From Yoonia sp034652275 (GTDB taxonomy: Bacteria > Pseudomonadota > Alphaproteobacteria > Rhodobacterales > Rhodobacteraceae), in the NCBI RefSeq assembly GCF_034652275.1, contig NZ_JAXIWG010000005.1, forward strand, positions 1-64,000: a stretch of 64,000 bases of DNA, in the 5' to 3' direction. Shown here piece by piece: positions 8,275 to 17,776 of the stretch. Numbering within the stretch: position 1 is the stretch's first letter; the number at the start of each line of letters is the position of its first letter. The position numbers were made by a program, and so were the translations under genes. The notes under the pieces are model-generated. The model was not told the origin of the DNA. It saw nothing but the letters and a program-made list of their open reading frames with translations, and did no database searches.

Positions 8275-10494
8275 TTGAGAAAATCAGCTTGCGCAGGAAT
8301 GTTGCTGATGCTCGCGGCCTGCATTCCCGAGGGTGGCGGGCCGGTTTCATCCACTGCGGCAACATCGCAACCCGGTCCGTTCATCCCCAATGATGCGCCC
8401 ACGCCAGAGGATCTGCTGGCATGGGAGCGTTACTACGTCACTGAATTCGACAGCGCCAAGGTAGAGCAGATTCGCGCCCTGCGAGGCTATCTTGCCAACA
8501 GGTTCACCTTTGTCCTGCAGATTGACGACCACCCGACCTATGGCGATGGAGTCGAGATAAACGCGCACCCCTTGGCTGCGGCCCGTCTGGACTATGCACT
8601 GTCCACGGGCCTGACAGGGACCGGACAGATCGTGTCGATGATCGACAGCGCAATCAGGCTTTCGCATGAACAGTTCACGGGCAAGCAGATCCATTCGTCG
8701 GGTGACGGGACAGAGACGGGCGATTTCCACGGCACGGCGGTCGCCTCTGTCTTGGCGGGCAACGGTACGAATGGCGGCACGCTCGGTTTTGCTCCGGGGG
8801 CGGACATTCATCAGGGCTATCTGGAGTTTGATGCGCCCGTCGACTGGATCGCTCTTGGCAGCCACATGCGCACCGCGGCTGATCTCGGCGCGATCGTGTC
8901 GAATAATTCATGGGGACTGATCGACTTTACGCTCAGGACGACGGCCCCTGCTACGTTTTTCCAGAATGAAACGCGCAGGCCGTATCTCGACGGCCTGCGT
9001 GCCTTTGCAACTGACGGCGTGATCGTCTTTGCCTTGCAAAACGACTACACCGCCAACAGCGCAAGCATAATGGCCGCTTTGCCCGTCGCGCTGACCGATC
9101 TGGAACCAAACTGGATCACTGTCATCAACGCCGTTCCCGTGTTCAATGACAAAGAAATCATCAGCGCGGAACGCATATCGGCAGCCTGTCTGGAAACGGC
9201 AAGCTTCTGTCTTGCGGCGAACGGCCAGATCAAGGTTGCGGCCGCGACCAACGACACCGCTTACGAGGTCGGCGTCGGCGCATCTTTCGCCGCACCTCAG
9301 GTATCGGGTTCGATCGCTCTTCTTGCAGAGGCTTTTCCCGATCTGACAGCCACCCAGCTGCGCAACCGGCTGCTTGCCACGGCAGACAACGGTTTTTTCA
9401 CGCATGATGCCGTCAGGGAGTTCGCCCCCGGGATCACGCACGGGTATAACGCGGAATTCGGTCATGGCTTTCTGGACCTCAGAGCGGCGTTGCTCCCGAT
9501 TGGTCAAGCCGTGGTGCCGATGCCGACCGGTGGATCCGTCGCCGTAGGCACCCCGATGATTATGACAGGGTCAGCTTCGGGCGACGGGCTTGCTCAGGCG
9601 CTTGCCGCCGTGAACGTGATGGCGACGGATCAGCTATCGGGTCGCTTTGCGGTTTCGGCCAATAGCTTGACCGGAACGCAAATGCCCGTTGACCCGGCCG
9701 CTGTGGCCTTGGTGGCGGCACTGGCGCCGGACATGGCCGCCAACCGCAGCAGGCTTTCAGCGGCGCTGCGCGACGGTGTCGGCCTGTCGGGCTACCGGAC
9801 GGCCTGGCGCGACCCAAACGGCGCGGACCTGCTTGGCGGCGAGACCATCGCCATGTTACCAGCGCAGAACGATCTGGCCCTGGCGGTCTTGAACGGCAAC
9901 GGCACCACGGGGCTGTCGCTGCACCGCACTTTCGATCTTGCGGGCGCACAGGCGCAGCTGGGCTTTACCACCATGCGCACCGACGGATCTTTTCTGGGGG
10001 TCAGCGTCCCGCGCAACAGCGGCGAGATCAGTTCTGTGACCAATGCCCTCGACATCATCGTCGCTGCCCCGCTGTCGCCCGGCATGGCTCTGCGCCTTGA
10101 TGCCGAGTTGGGTCTGTCCGAGGCCGATGGCGCGGGCATGATCGATGATTTCAGCACGGTCAGCTACAACCGGATCGGCATCGCGCTGGAGCGGGCTGAC
10201 ATCAGCAGATCCGGTGACATCCTTGCCGTTTTTGCGCGCCAACCCATCGGGATCATGCGCGGGTCAGCCAGCATGGACTTGCCGATGCAAATGTCCGCCG
10301 GAGAGGTGCAGTTCACAAGCCATAACGTCAGTCTTGCCCCTGCCCAGCGCCAGCTTGATCTCGGGTTCGAGTATAGCGTGCCTGTCATGGATGCAGGCAA
10401 CCTCAGCCTTGGCATGATGCACAGCCGGAACGACGGCAATATCATGGGCCGCACGGCGGTATCGGGTTTTATCGGCGTGCAATTCGGTTTTTGA
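8275..10494 (+). CDS. Lipoprotein subtilisin-like autotransporter protease
   Basis: 739 residues. The start is TTG at 8275 with AAGGACGGA just upstream, and it gives a clean lipoprotein signal: LLMLAAC with lipid-attachment Cys16. The S8 peptidase domain has Asp124 (VSMIDSAI), His152 (FHGTAVASVLAG), a likely oxyanion Asn near 256 and Ser337 (GASFAAPQVSG), all in family order. From about residue 480 the chain becomes a beta-rich C-terminal domain ending in phenylalanine (IGVQFGF), as outer-membrane autotransporter barrels do. Lipidated subtilisin autotransporters such as NalP and SphB1 are known surface proteases that process other secreted proteins. A two-component system starts 248 bp downstream on the same strand. 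The barrel is judged from the end pattern and spacing, not modelled. Confidence 0.85.
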   Translation: MRKSACAGMLLMLAACIPEGGGPVSSTAATSQPGPFIPNDAPTPEDLLAWERYYVTEFDSAKVEQIRALRGYLANRFTFVLQIDDHPTYGDGVEINAHPLAAARLDYALSTGLTGTGQIVSMIDSAIRLSHEQFTGKQIHSSGDGTETGDFHGTAVASVLAGNGTNGGTLGFAPGADIHQGYLEFDAPVDWIALGSHMRTAADLGAIVSNNSWGLIDFTLRTTAPATFFQNETRRPYLDGLRAFATDGVIVFALQNDYTANSASIMAALPVALTDLEPNWITVINAVPVFNDKEIISAERISAACLETASFCLAANGQIKVAAATNDTAYEVGVGASFAAPQVSGSIALLAEAFPDLTATQLRNRLLATADNGFFTHDAVREFAPGITHGYNAEFGHGFLDLRAALLPIGQAVVPMPTGGSVAVGTPMIMTGSASGDGLAQALAAVNVMATDQLSGRFAVSANSLTGTQMPVDPAAVALVAALAPDMAANRSRLSAALRDGVGLSGYRTAWRDPNGADLLGGETIAMLPAQNDLALAVLNGNGTTGLSLHRTFDLAGAQAQLGFTTMRTDGSFLGVSVPRNSGEISSVTNALDIIVAAPLSPGMALRLDAELGLSEADGAGMIDDFSTVSYNRIGIALERADISRSGDILAVFARQPIGIMRGSASMDLPMQMSAGEVQFTSHNVSLAPAQRQLDLGFEYSVPVMDAGNLSLGMMHSRNDGNIMGRTAVSGFIGVQFGF

Positions 10495-10741
10495 CGCTGC
10501 CCGCAGCGGCAGAAAGGCGCACAGGCCGGAACAGTAGGCCTTGACGCTTGACCAGTGCAAAGCCCGCGTGCTTCATCAATCACGGCGGCTGGTTAGTCGG
10601 GTTTTCGCGCAACATGCCGGGCGGGTCGATGAATGAGTTTGAGGGTGAAATCAGGATGGACATGCGCGTCGCGACCGCGCCTTGCCAGATCCGTAGGTTG
10701 AAAACGGCGGATTTGTCCGATCCCGTACAAGGGTAATCTTT

Positions 10742-12373
10742 TTGAGATCCGTCGTCGCAATCACCCTACGCAGCTACACCGCAAAACTTATGCTCGCGCT
10801 GACTGGCCTTGTCATGCCGACCACGGTTCTGACTTTCCTTGGGTGGCATGTTCTGGACGAATCCCAATATCGCGTAGAGCGTGGCCGGATCGCCAGCGAC
10901 ATCTACACCGCACTCTTGGAGTTCGACATTGAAAAATCCGCTTTGCGCAAGTGGAGTTACCGACAGGCCCTTGGCCAGCCTGCCGACGATGCGGAACGGG
11001 CCGCTTTCTTGGACCGGATGCGCGCGCAGATCGATGATATGACCTTCAAGGCCGAGCTTGCGGCTGATCTGGATCGTCAGCGCGGAAAAGTTCTGGAGGA
11101 ACATGACGATCGGTTGATCATGCTCGCCTTTCTCGAGGATGTTGTCACCCAACTCGACATCGACACGCGGAATTTTCCGGCGGGCGATCTGGCGGAACCG
11201 CCACTTTTGTCGCGGATCGACCGCAGGTTTGACCAACTACGCGGAACCTCCTTTGCCGAAGCTCTCGGGAATGCACTGTCGGCCGAGGCCGAGGCACTGA
11301 TCCGCGAACGCGAACGCGCCGATGAAAGTCTGGCCGCTGCGCGCAGTTTGTTCCTGTCTGCCGGCGGGTTCGGTCTGGTGGCGACTGTCCTTGTCGCATT
11401 GATCTTGGCAAGACGCCTGCGACAGCCTTTTCGTGAACTTGAAACCGGATTGCGGGCCTATGCAGCCGGAGAGTTTTCCTATCGCTTCACGCGGTTTCGT
11501 GATCGGGAATTCATCGATCTCGGGTCGCAACTCAACGCCATGGCGACCGAAGTCGAGGCAGCCCGCGGCCGCGCGCGCGAAAATCGTACCGCGCTTGAGC
11601 AGACAGTCGCGGCGCGCACCGCTGAACTACGCCGCACGCTGGACGAACTTTCGGCATCCGAAGGGGCGCGCCAAAAACTGCTTGCGGATATCGGGCATGA
11701 ATTGCGCACCCCCGTCACGGCCGTTCTTGGCGAGGCGCAGGTGGCGCTGCGCATGAAACAGGATGACCCCGCGCTTTTCCGGGCGGCTTTTTCGCGGATC
11801 GTCGATGTGTCCCGCCAGATGAGCCGCCTGATCGAAGATTTGCTGGTTCTGGTGCGCGATCCACAGCGGCTTAGCGGGATAGACGCGCGTCACACAAACA
11901 TCGCCGAGGTGGTGACACCGGCCATGGATGTGGCGTGCAGCCTCGCACGGCAGCGCGATATCAGCGTGCAGGGCCCAGACCCCCTGCCCTGTTGGGACCT
12001 CTGGGCTGACCCGGACAGGTTGCGGCAGGTCGTGACCTGCTTGCTGGACAACGCACTGCGCTATTCGCATCCCGGCGGGACTGTCCGGCTGACGATGGAG
12101 CGCCGCCCCCAGAACACGATTCTGATCGAAGTTGCGGATCAGGGTATCGGTATCGCGGACAGCGACGTGCCGCGGGTTTTCGACCGCGGCTGGCGCGCTG
12201 ACGCGGCGCGCGTCCATCGTCCGGATGGTTTGGGTCTGGGTCTGGCAATCGCGCGGCAATTGACCGAGGCGCAGCATGGCAAACTGACGCTCAGGCCCGG
12301 AGATCAGGGGATCGGCGTCGTGGCAACACTGGAAATCCCCACAGAGCAGGTAGTGCAAAGCAGGAACGACTGA
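10742..12373 (+). CDS. Sensor histidine kinase
   Basis: 543 residues from TTG 10742, chosen because AAGGG lies 8 bases upstream; an ATG at codon 17 is the alternative. Two membrane helices (about residues 18-38 and 203-223) bracket a periplasmic sensor of roughly 165 residues rich in charged helices. Then follow HAMP, a short coiled coil (ENRTALEQTVAARTAELRRTL), HisKA with phospho-accepting His319 in DIGHELRTP, and the ATP-binding domain with an N-box (LLDNALRYS), G1 DQGIGI and G2 GLGLGLA. It phosphorylates the response regulator whose ATG overlaps its stop. The stimulus cannot be read from sequence; the neighbouring surface protease is a possible target. Confidence 0.9.
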   Translation: MRSVVAITLRSYTAKLMLALTGLVMPTTVLTFLGWHVLDESQYRVERGRIASDIYTALLEFDIEKSALRKWSYRQALGQPADDAERAAFLDRMRAQIDDMTFKAELAADLDRQRGKVLEEHDDRLIMLAFLEDVVTQLDIDTRNFPAGDLAEPPLLSRIDRRFDQLRGTSFAEALGNALSAEAEALIRERERADESLAAARSLFLSAGGFGLVATVLVALILARRLRQPFRELETGLRAYAAGEFSYRFTRFRDREFIDLGSQLNAMATEVEAARGRARENRTALEQTVAARTAELRRTLDELSASEGARQKLLADIGHELRTPVTAVLGEAQVALRMKQDDPALFRAAFSRIVDVSRQMSRLIEDLLVLVRDPQRLSGIDARHTNIAEVVTPAMDVACSLARQRDISVQGPDPLPCWDLWADPDRLRQVVTCLLDNALRYSHPGGTVRLTMERRPQNTILIEVADQGIGIADSDVPRVFDRGWRADAARVHRPDGLGLGLAIARQLTEAQHGKLTLRPGDQGIGVVATLEIPTEQVVQSRND

Positions 12374-13077
12374 TGGATATTCTCTTGATCGAAGACGACC
12401 GGCGTGTGTCCGACTTTCTGGTGCGCGGTCTGCAAGCCGAAGGCTATGGAGTGCAACTGGTCCAGACCGGTCGCGCCGGACTGGCCGCCGCTGAAGCATT
12501 TTCGCGGGACTGCGCCCAACGATCAAGCGCAGGCGTAATCATACTCGACATCATGCTTCCGGAACTTGATGGTCTTAGCATCTGCCAGATCCTGCGCCAG
12601 CGTGGTCATCATGTGCCTGTGCTGATGCTAAGCGCGATGGGCGAAAGCTATGAACGCGTCGATGGTTTGCGGCGTGGCGCGGATGATTATCTGGCCAAGC
12701 CTTTTGACTTTGATGAATTGCTCGCGCGGATCGAAGCCTTGATGCGCCGCTTGGTGCGCCCCGTGCAGATGGACCTGCCCAAGATCGGGGATATCATCCT
12801 AGACCGGACCTTGCCCGGCCTGCGGAACGCAAAGACCGAGATCCTTCTGAGCGCACGGGAAATGGCCCTGATCGATCTGCTGGTCGCCCATACCGGAACC
12901 ACTGTCAGCCGGGAACGCATCCTGTCGCGGGTCTGGCAGGTGGACCGTGATCCCCTGACGAATGTGGTGGATGTCTATATCAGCCGTTTGCGGCGCAAGA
13001 TCGCGTTTCTTGACGCGCGGGTCACGATCGCCGCTGTGCGCGGTCGGGGCTACCGGATCGTGCAAACCCGCCCCTGA
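12373..13077 (+). CDS. OmpR/PhoB-family response regulator
   Basis: 234 residues. The ATG overlaps the kinase stop as TGATG, so the pair is translationally coupled. The receiver domain has the acidic pair near residues 8-9 (IEDD), phospho-acceptor Asp59 (VIILDIMLPELDG) and the KP lysine in YLAKPF. The C-terminal winged helix of about 95 residues has the usual pattern (LSAREMALIDLLV, SRERILSRVW, VDVYISRLRRKI, VRGRGYRI). It binds DNA when phosphorylated by the upstream kinase. Its targets are unknown; no repeated binding motif was noticed upstream of the protease gene. Confidence 0.92.
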   Translation: MDILLIEDDRRVSDFLVRGLQAEGYGVQLVQTGRAGLAAAEAFSRDCAQRSSAGVIILDIMLPELDGLSICQILRQRGHHVPVLMLSAMGESYERVDGLRRGADDYLAKPFDFDELLARIEALMRRLVRPVQMDLPKIGDIILDRTLPGLRNAKTEILLSAREMALIDLLVAHTGTTVSRERILSRVWQVDRDPLTNVVDVYISRLRRKIAFLDARVTIAAVRGRGYRIVQTRP

Positions 13078-13110
13078 GCTATCAGGAACGGGCCAGAGGT
13101 GCAGCCTGTG

Positions 13111-13680
13111 TCAGTCGGCGCTGAAGGGCAGCGACGAATGGTGCAGGATGATGCGCAGATTGCCTTCGTCATCCCGCTGGTAGCCCCAAGTTTTGTCCAC
13201 AGTCGTCACATTGCCTTGCGCATCGGTGATGTGAACGTTGCCCATCGTGGTCGCGGTATTGCCACTGATGAAAATGGCGGCATTCTCGATCTCGACGGCG
13301 GTCCAGCCTTTCAGGGCAAAGCCGGTGTCATCGGGGAATGCCTCGTTGTCGCCGACGAAATAGGCCAAGGCGCCTTCTGCAGTGGTGCGAAATGTTTGCG
13401 GCGCTTCTGTCAGGGTGGGTTTGAACAAGACAGGACCCATGTCATAGCCATAGGCTGCGGCAATCACGGCCTCTGCGGTGGCACGGGCCTTGTCGATACC
13501 GCCCTCCTCAAAATCCTGAGAAATCTGGACCAGAGCTTCGCCCCATGCGACCTGGGCCGCCTCGACCTCGGCCTGGGTGATTGTGGTGTCGATTTTTGTG
13601 GCTGTGACCGCAAAAGCGGCGGAGGCCGACACGGCAAGCAAAGCGGCTGTGGCGACTGTGCGATTGATAAATGACATCAT
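13111..13680 (-). CDS. Exported NTF2/DUF4440-like protein
   Basis: 189 residues, convergent with the response regulator. A signal peptide of about 24 residues ends in ASAAFA-V. The mature part begins with a helical pair (TQAEVEAAQVAWGEALVQISQDFEEGG) and continues into a cone-like alpha/beta layout ending in KTWGYQRDDEGNLRIILHHSSLPF. That last block matches the CaMKII-association/DUF4440-type NTF2-like fold, where the terminal strands carry a KDxW...W.I..HHSS signature. These periplasmic proteins have no firmly known reaction. It appears to be a single-gene transcript, with about 770 bp free upstream. Confidence 0.75.
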   Translation of the reverse strand: MMSFINRTVATAALLAVSASAAFAVTATKIDTTITQAEVEAAQVAWGEALVQISQDFEEGGIDKARATAEAVIAAAYGYDMGPVLFKPTLTEAPQTFRTTAEGALAYFVGDNEAFPDDTGFALKGWTAVEIENAAIFISGNTATTMGNVHITDAQGNVTTVDKTWGYQRDDEGNLRIILHHSSLPFSAD

Positions 13681-14447
13681 CTTTTTTTCCCTTCGACTGC
13701 GTTCGGACCATCCTCACGCGATGATTGTCAGATGGGTGATGAAGCTGACACCCGCATGATCTGGGGATGAATGGAACATTAAAGACCAAAGCGCGCGCCG
13801 CCTGTGAATTGTTTGCGGCGCAACAAAGCTTTCGAGACGCACTGGCACAGTGCTGTCTACACTGTGTGTTAACGCACCCGTTCCATAATCCCCCTGCCGG
13901 GCTAAACGGGACTGGGCCTGTCGCTTGCCAGCGCTGCCACGCTGGGCGAGGGCGAAGCACTGGCAGGCGGGCCGCGGACGATAATGGATCGCTCATTCCG
14001 TAGGCGCAGCTGACCCTACCCCAGCCCGTCGATGCCATTATCGCTGGTGTGCCAGTAGCCCAGATGAAAGACCACATGCTTGCGCTTGATACTCGCCAGA
14101 TGGAACCCGAAACCCAACTGGCGCGTGATCCTGCCTTCACCCATCCGCATCCATCACAAAACGGCCCGGACATATCACGAGAAGGCCGGGGTTCTGATTT
14201 CTCGACTGCAAATATCTGACGGCGTGCCGGAAGCAAAAGAAGCGCTTACGGCGCTTTTGTCGATGGGTCTGGGCTACAAAGAGCGGAGGGGCCTGCGTTG
14301 CAAAACTCGATCATCCGGATCGCAATGGTCACCGCCTTTAGCCCGGGCTTTGCGTTTTGGCACCCTGCCCTTTGTTGGCACAGTCACTTGCTGCGCTGCG
14401 AAGCTCGCGGGCTGCATTCTGATTGAGCTGTTCGGGTGGTGTGCAGA
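13681..14447. other. Intergenic region, no supported gene
   Basis: About 770 bp between the exported NTF2-like gene and hutC. Long open frames exist on both strands, but their translations are rich in Trp, Cys, Arg and Ser and match nothing I know; one of them simply runs into the real gene at 13680. The promoter of the NTF2-like gene must lie near 13690-13760. No RNA gene or repeat was recognised. Confidence 0.45.
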
Positions 14448-15137
14448 TCAGACCTGCGTGAACATCCGGTAGCCGGGCGCATAGGTCAGGGTAACGGCCG
14501 TGATGGGATGCTGCTCTGAAAACGTGGTCCGGTCGATGGCGAACAGGGCCGCACCTTGCGCACAATCCAGCACTTTGGCCAAAGCGTCGTCCGCAGGGGT
14601 CGCGTAAAAGATGAAATCGCCACCGGAATAAGACATGTTCCGCACCAGCCATTCATTCGCGCTGGTCGTCTCAAAGCTGACATCGGCCGAGACGAGGGCC
14701 GGATTGATCCAGCGCATTTCCAGACAAAACGGCTGTCCATCGGCCAGATGCAGCGCCTGCACCGCGCGCATTCTGGTTGTGTCGTCAAGCTTTAGCGCCT
14801 TGCGGATGGTGTCCGGCGGACGATCACAGGTATCGGACAAAAGCTGATAGCCATAACCATGCCCCCGCGCTTCGATATCATGGCGGATGATCGCGATCTC
14901 GAAAGTCGCCTTGCGCACAGGCGTCAGCGACACCCGCGTGCCACCTTTGCGGCGGCGGTCCAGCAACCCCGCCTCGGCCAGATCACGCAGGGCGCGGTTG
15001 ACGGTGGCGCGCGCGCAGCCGAATTCGGTTGCCAGATCAGCCTCGTGCGGGATCTGGCTGCCAGGGGGCCATTCGCGCGCCCTGATCCGGCGCAAGGCTT
15101 CGGCGCGCACGGATTGCCATGTAACGGGGCCGTCCAT
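14448..15137 (-). CDS. hutC: Histidine utilisation repressor HutC (GntR family)
   Basis: 229 residues from the ATG at 15137, which overlaps the hutF stop (TGATG). The N-terminal GntR winged helix (residues about 5-75) has the typical GSQIPHEADLA, CARATVNRALRDL and GLLDRRRKGGTRV segments. A UTRA ligand-binding domain follows and ends in RTTFSEQHPITAVTLTYAPGYR, as in HutC. HutC represses hut genes and is released by urocanate. Here it is transcribed with hutF, and a HutC-type half-palindromic site lies in the hutF-hutI gap, so the operon is probably self-regulated. An upstream in-frame start (15257) would lie entirely within hutF and is not needed. Confidence 0.92.
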   Translation of the reverse strand: MDGPVTWQSVRAEALRRIRAREWPPGSQIPHEADLATEFGCARATVNRALRDLAEAGLLDRRRKGGTRVSLTPVRKATFEIAIIRHDIEARGHGYGYQLLSDTCDRPPDTIRKALKLDDTTRMRAVQALHLADGQPFCLEMRWINPALVSADVSFETTSANEWLVRNMSYSGGDFIFYATPADDALAKVLDCAQGAALFAIDRTTFSEQHPITAVTLTYAPGYRMFTQV

Positions 15138-16501
15138 CACAGGGCGGTCAGCCGCCGCAGCACCTTGCGGTAGGATGCGGTGATCGTGTCGTGGTGCATG
15201 TGCCTGCCTTGGGTGACAACGTGGCGTCCGGCGGACCAGACATCGGTGATCGCGCAATCGTCGGCGGCAAAGATGAAGGCGTCAAGCAGGGTATCACCCT
15301 CGCGGCCTTCAAGGTCGATATGGGTGGTGTCGAGGGCGATCAGATCGGCCAATTTTCCCGTCGCAATCTGGCCTGCATCGCGCCCTGCCGCCTGTGCGCC
15401 GCCTGCTACGGCACCTTCAAACAGCACGCGTCCCGTTGATTTGTCAGGGGTGGCAAGTGCGGCACGGGAATGGTCGCGCAGGCGTTGCGAATAATCGAGG
15501 GTGCGCAATTCTTCGGCCAGGGCGATACGGATGTTGCTGTCCGACCCGATGCCCCATGCGCCGCCCGCCCCTGCCCATGCCACGCCGTCGAATATCCCGT
15601 CACCAAGGCTCGATTCCGTGATCGGACATAATCCGGCCACGGCACCGGTTGCGGCTAAGGCCAGTGTTTCGCCCCGTTGCATCTGGGTGCAATGGATCAG
15701 GCACCAGCGGTGGTCCACGGGGGCATTGTCCAGCAACCAAGTGACGGGACGCGCGCCAAGATGGGCTGAAACCTCGTCCACCTCGGCCAGCTGTTCGGCC
15801 AGATGCATGTGCAAGGGTGCGTCAGGGCGCAATGTCAGGCAGGCGGCCAGTCCTTCGGGTGACACAGCGCGCAAGCTGTGCGGGGCCACGCCAAGGCGGG
15901 CATCGTCAGGCAATGTGGCCAAGGCGGTCTGTGCGGCGTCAAGCAGCGCGGCAAAGCGGTCGGGGTCATTGCCGAACCGGATCTGGCCCGCGCCAAGGGG
16001 GCGTTTGTCGCAACCGCCAAATTGGTAAAGCACAGGAAGCAACGTCAAGCCGATTCCGCTGTCTGCGGCGGCGGCGGTGATGCGGTCTGCCATTTCGGAC
16101 AGGTGGGCATAGGGCTGACCGCCGGGTGCGTGGTGCAGATAGTGAAACTCTGCCACAGCGCTATAGCCCGCCTCCAGCATCTGCATCTGCACAAAGGCGG
16201 CAATCGCCTGCACGTCATCGGGGGTCAGCTGGTCCAGAAAGCGGAACATCAGCTGCCGCCATGTCCAGAAGCTGTCGCGGGGGTCAGGGCCGCGCCGTTC
16301 GGTCAGCCCTGCCATTGCGCGCTGGAATGCGTGGGAATGCAGGTTGGTCGGCGCAGGCAGCAGCGCGCCCACGCGGGTATCGTCCGGCGCAATGGCTGCG
16401 CCTGTGTGCAGCTGCGTGATGCGCCCGCCGTCAACAACAACCGCGACATCGCTGTGCCAGCCCGATGCCAGCAGCGCCCGTTCTGCCCAGATCCTGCCCA
16501 T
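15137..16501 (-). CDS. hutF: Formimidoylglutamate deiminase HutF
   Basis: 454 residues from the ATG at 16501; GGCGGG lies six bases before it. It belongs to the amidohydrolase superfamily: metal ligands in NLHSHAFQRAMAG, catalytic-region histidines in LHMHLAEQ and RWCLIHCTQM, and the Asp of GIGSDSNI. HutF converts N-formimidoyl-L-glutamate to N-formyl-L-glutamate and ammonia, the first half of the two-step branch completed by HutG in this locus. Length and motif order match HutF rather than guanine or cytosine deaminases. It is divergent from hutI and co-transcribed with hutC. Confidence 0.93.
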   Translation of the reverse strand: MGRIWAERALLASGWHSDVAVVVDGGRITQLHTGAAIAPDDTRVGALLPAPTNLHSHAFQRAMAGLTERRGPDPRDSFWTWRQLMFRFLDQLTPDDVQAIAAFVQMQMLEAGYSAVAEFHYLHHAPGGQPYAHLSEMADRITAAAADSGIGLTLLPVLYQFGGCDKRPLGAGQIRFGNDPDRFAALLDAAQTALATLPDDARLGVAPHSLRAVSPEGLAACLTLRPDAPLHMHLAEQLAEVDEVSAHLGARPVTWLLDNAPVDHRWCLIHCTQMQRGETLALAATGAVAGLCPITESSLGDGIFDGVAWAGAGGAWGIGSDSNIRIALAEELRTLDYSQRLRDHSRAALATPDKSTGRVLFEGAVAGGAQAAGRDAGQIATGKLADLIALDTTHIDLEGREGDTLLDAFIFAADDCAITDVWSAGRHVVTQGRHMHHDTITASYRKVLRRLTAL

Positions 16502-16520
16502 GATCGCCCGCCATTCCCCG

Positions 16521-16548
16521 TTGACACAAAAATAAGTATAGACATATT
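16521..16548 (+). promoter_or_regulatory. Promoter of hutIHGU
   Basis: TTGACA at 16521-16526 and CATATT at 16543-16548 are separated by 16 bases and lie 26 bases before the hutI ATG. The -35 element is a perfect consensus match and the -10 a partial one. Confidence 0.6.
16536..16543. promoter_or_regulatory. HutC-type operator
   Basis: GTATAGAC fits the GTnTAnAC core known for the HutC subfamily of GntR repressors. It sits inside the spacer and touches the -10 of the hutI promoter, in the only divergent gap of the locus, so one bound HutC dimer could block hutIHGU and probably hutF-hutC as well. Flanking A/T bases extend the dyad imperfectly. Confidence 0.65.
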
Positions 16549-16573
16549 GTGACAAGTCCGCAGGGGAATCAAG

Positions 16574-17776
16574 ATGCAATCGGCTGGCACCACAGTTCTG
16601 ATTAATGCCGCACTGGCGACGATGGCGGCCCCTGTCGCGGGGGCGGGTGCCGTGGCGATCAAGGACGGTCTGATCGACTGGGTGGGGCCGGTTGGCGACT
16701 TGCCCGCAGGCTATCGCGACGCAGAAACGCTGGACCTGCAAGGTCGGCTGGTCACGCCTGCCCTGATTGATTGCCACACCCATATCGTCCATGCCGGTCA
16801 CCGCGCGCGCGAATTCGAAATGCGCCTCGAAGGGGCGAGCTATGAGCAGATCGCGCGCGCAGGCGGCGGGATCGTGTCCACGGTCGCTGCCACGCGCGCG
16901 GCGTCAGAGGGTGACCTGCTCGCGCAGGCCATGCCGCGGTTGGATGCGCTGCTGGCCGAAGGCGTCAGCTGCATCGAGGTAAAGTCAGGCTATGGTCTGG
17001 ATATCGACACCGAACTGCGGATGCTGCGGGTGGCGCGCGAACTGGCGGCGTTGCGCCCTGTGCGTATCCGCACGAGTTTTCTGGGCGCACATGCGGTGCC
17101 TGCCGAATATGCAGGCCGTGCGGATACCTATATCAACGAGATCTGCATCCCCGCCTTGCATCAGGCCCATGCCGAAGGGCTGGTCGATGCGGTGGACGGA
17201 TTTTGCGAAGGGATCGCCTTTTCGCCCGCGCAGATCGCGCGTGTGTTTGATGCGGCACAGAAACTGGACCTGCCGGTCAAGCTGCATGCCGAACAATTGT
17301 CGCATCTGGGCGGCACGGCGCTAGCGGCGCGGTATGGCGCGCTTTCGGCGGATCATGTCGAATATGCCACCGATGCCGATGCCCGCTCTTTGGCCGCAGC
17401 GGGCAGTGTCGCGGTGCTGTTGCCCGGTGCTTATTATTTCATTCGGGAAACGCAGTTGCCCCCCGTCGCCGCGTTCCGCGCGCAGGGTGTGCCGATGGCT
17501 TTGGCCAGTGACTGCAACCCCGGATCGTCACCGCTGACCTCGCTTTTGCTGACGATAAACATGGGTTGCACCCTGTTCCGCCTGACACCGGACGAGGCGT
17601 TGCGCGGAGTCACCGTCCATGCCGCAAAGGCACTGGGGCTTGATGATACCGGCGCTATCGCGCGCGGGCTGCGGGCCGATCTCGCGGTCTGGGATGTATC
17701 GACGCCCGCAGAGCTGTCTTACCGCATCGGTTTCAACCCGCTGCATATGCGTATTTTCGGAGGCCTTCTATGCTGA
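16574..17776 (+). CDS. hutI: Imidazolonepropionase HutI
   Basis: 400 residues. Amidohydrolase fold with metal ligands in DCHTHIVHAGHRAREF, a family-typical ARAGGGI segment, the inner metal/substrate histidines in KLHAEQLSHLGG and the catalytic Asp in ALASDCNPGSS. It hydrolyses 4-imidazolone-5-propanoate to N-formimidoyl-L-glutamate, step three of histidine breakdown. It is the first gene of the plus-strand hut operon, and its end overlaps the hutH start by 7 bases. Confidence 0.95.
   Translation: MQSAGTTVLINAALATMAAPVAGAGAVAIKDGLIDWVGPVGDLPAGYRDAETLDLQGRLVTPALIDCHTHIVHAGHRAREFEMRLEGASYEQIARAGGGIVSTVAATRAASEGDLLAQAMPRLDALLAEGVSCIEVKSGYGLDIDTELRMLRVARELAALRPVRIRTSFLGAHAVPAEYAGRADTYINEICIPALHQAHAEGLVDAVDGFCEGIAFSPAQIARVFDAAQKLDLPVKLHAEQLSHLGGTALAARYGALSADHVEYATDADARSLAAAGSVAVLLPGAYYFIRETQLPPVAAFRAQGVPMALASDCNPGSSPLTSLLLTINMGCTLFRLTPDEALRGVTVHAAKALGLDDTGAIARGLRADLAVWDVSTPAELSYRIGFNPLHMRIFGGLLC

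Noticed and set aside
13508..14236. 242-codon minus frame upstream of the exported NTF2-like gene
   Set aside because: It overlaps the real gene in another frame, is rich in Trp, Cys and Arg, and has no ribosome site or family match.
14080..14472. 130-codon plus frame before hutC
   Set aside because: Composition is not protein-like, no homology is recognised, and it runs antisense into the hutC end.
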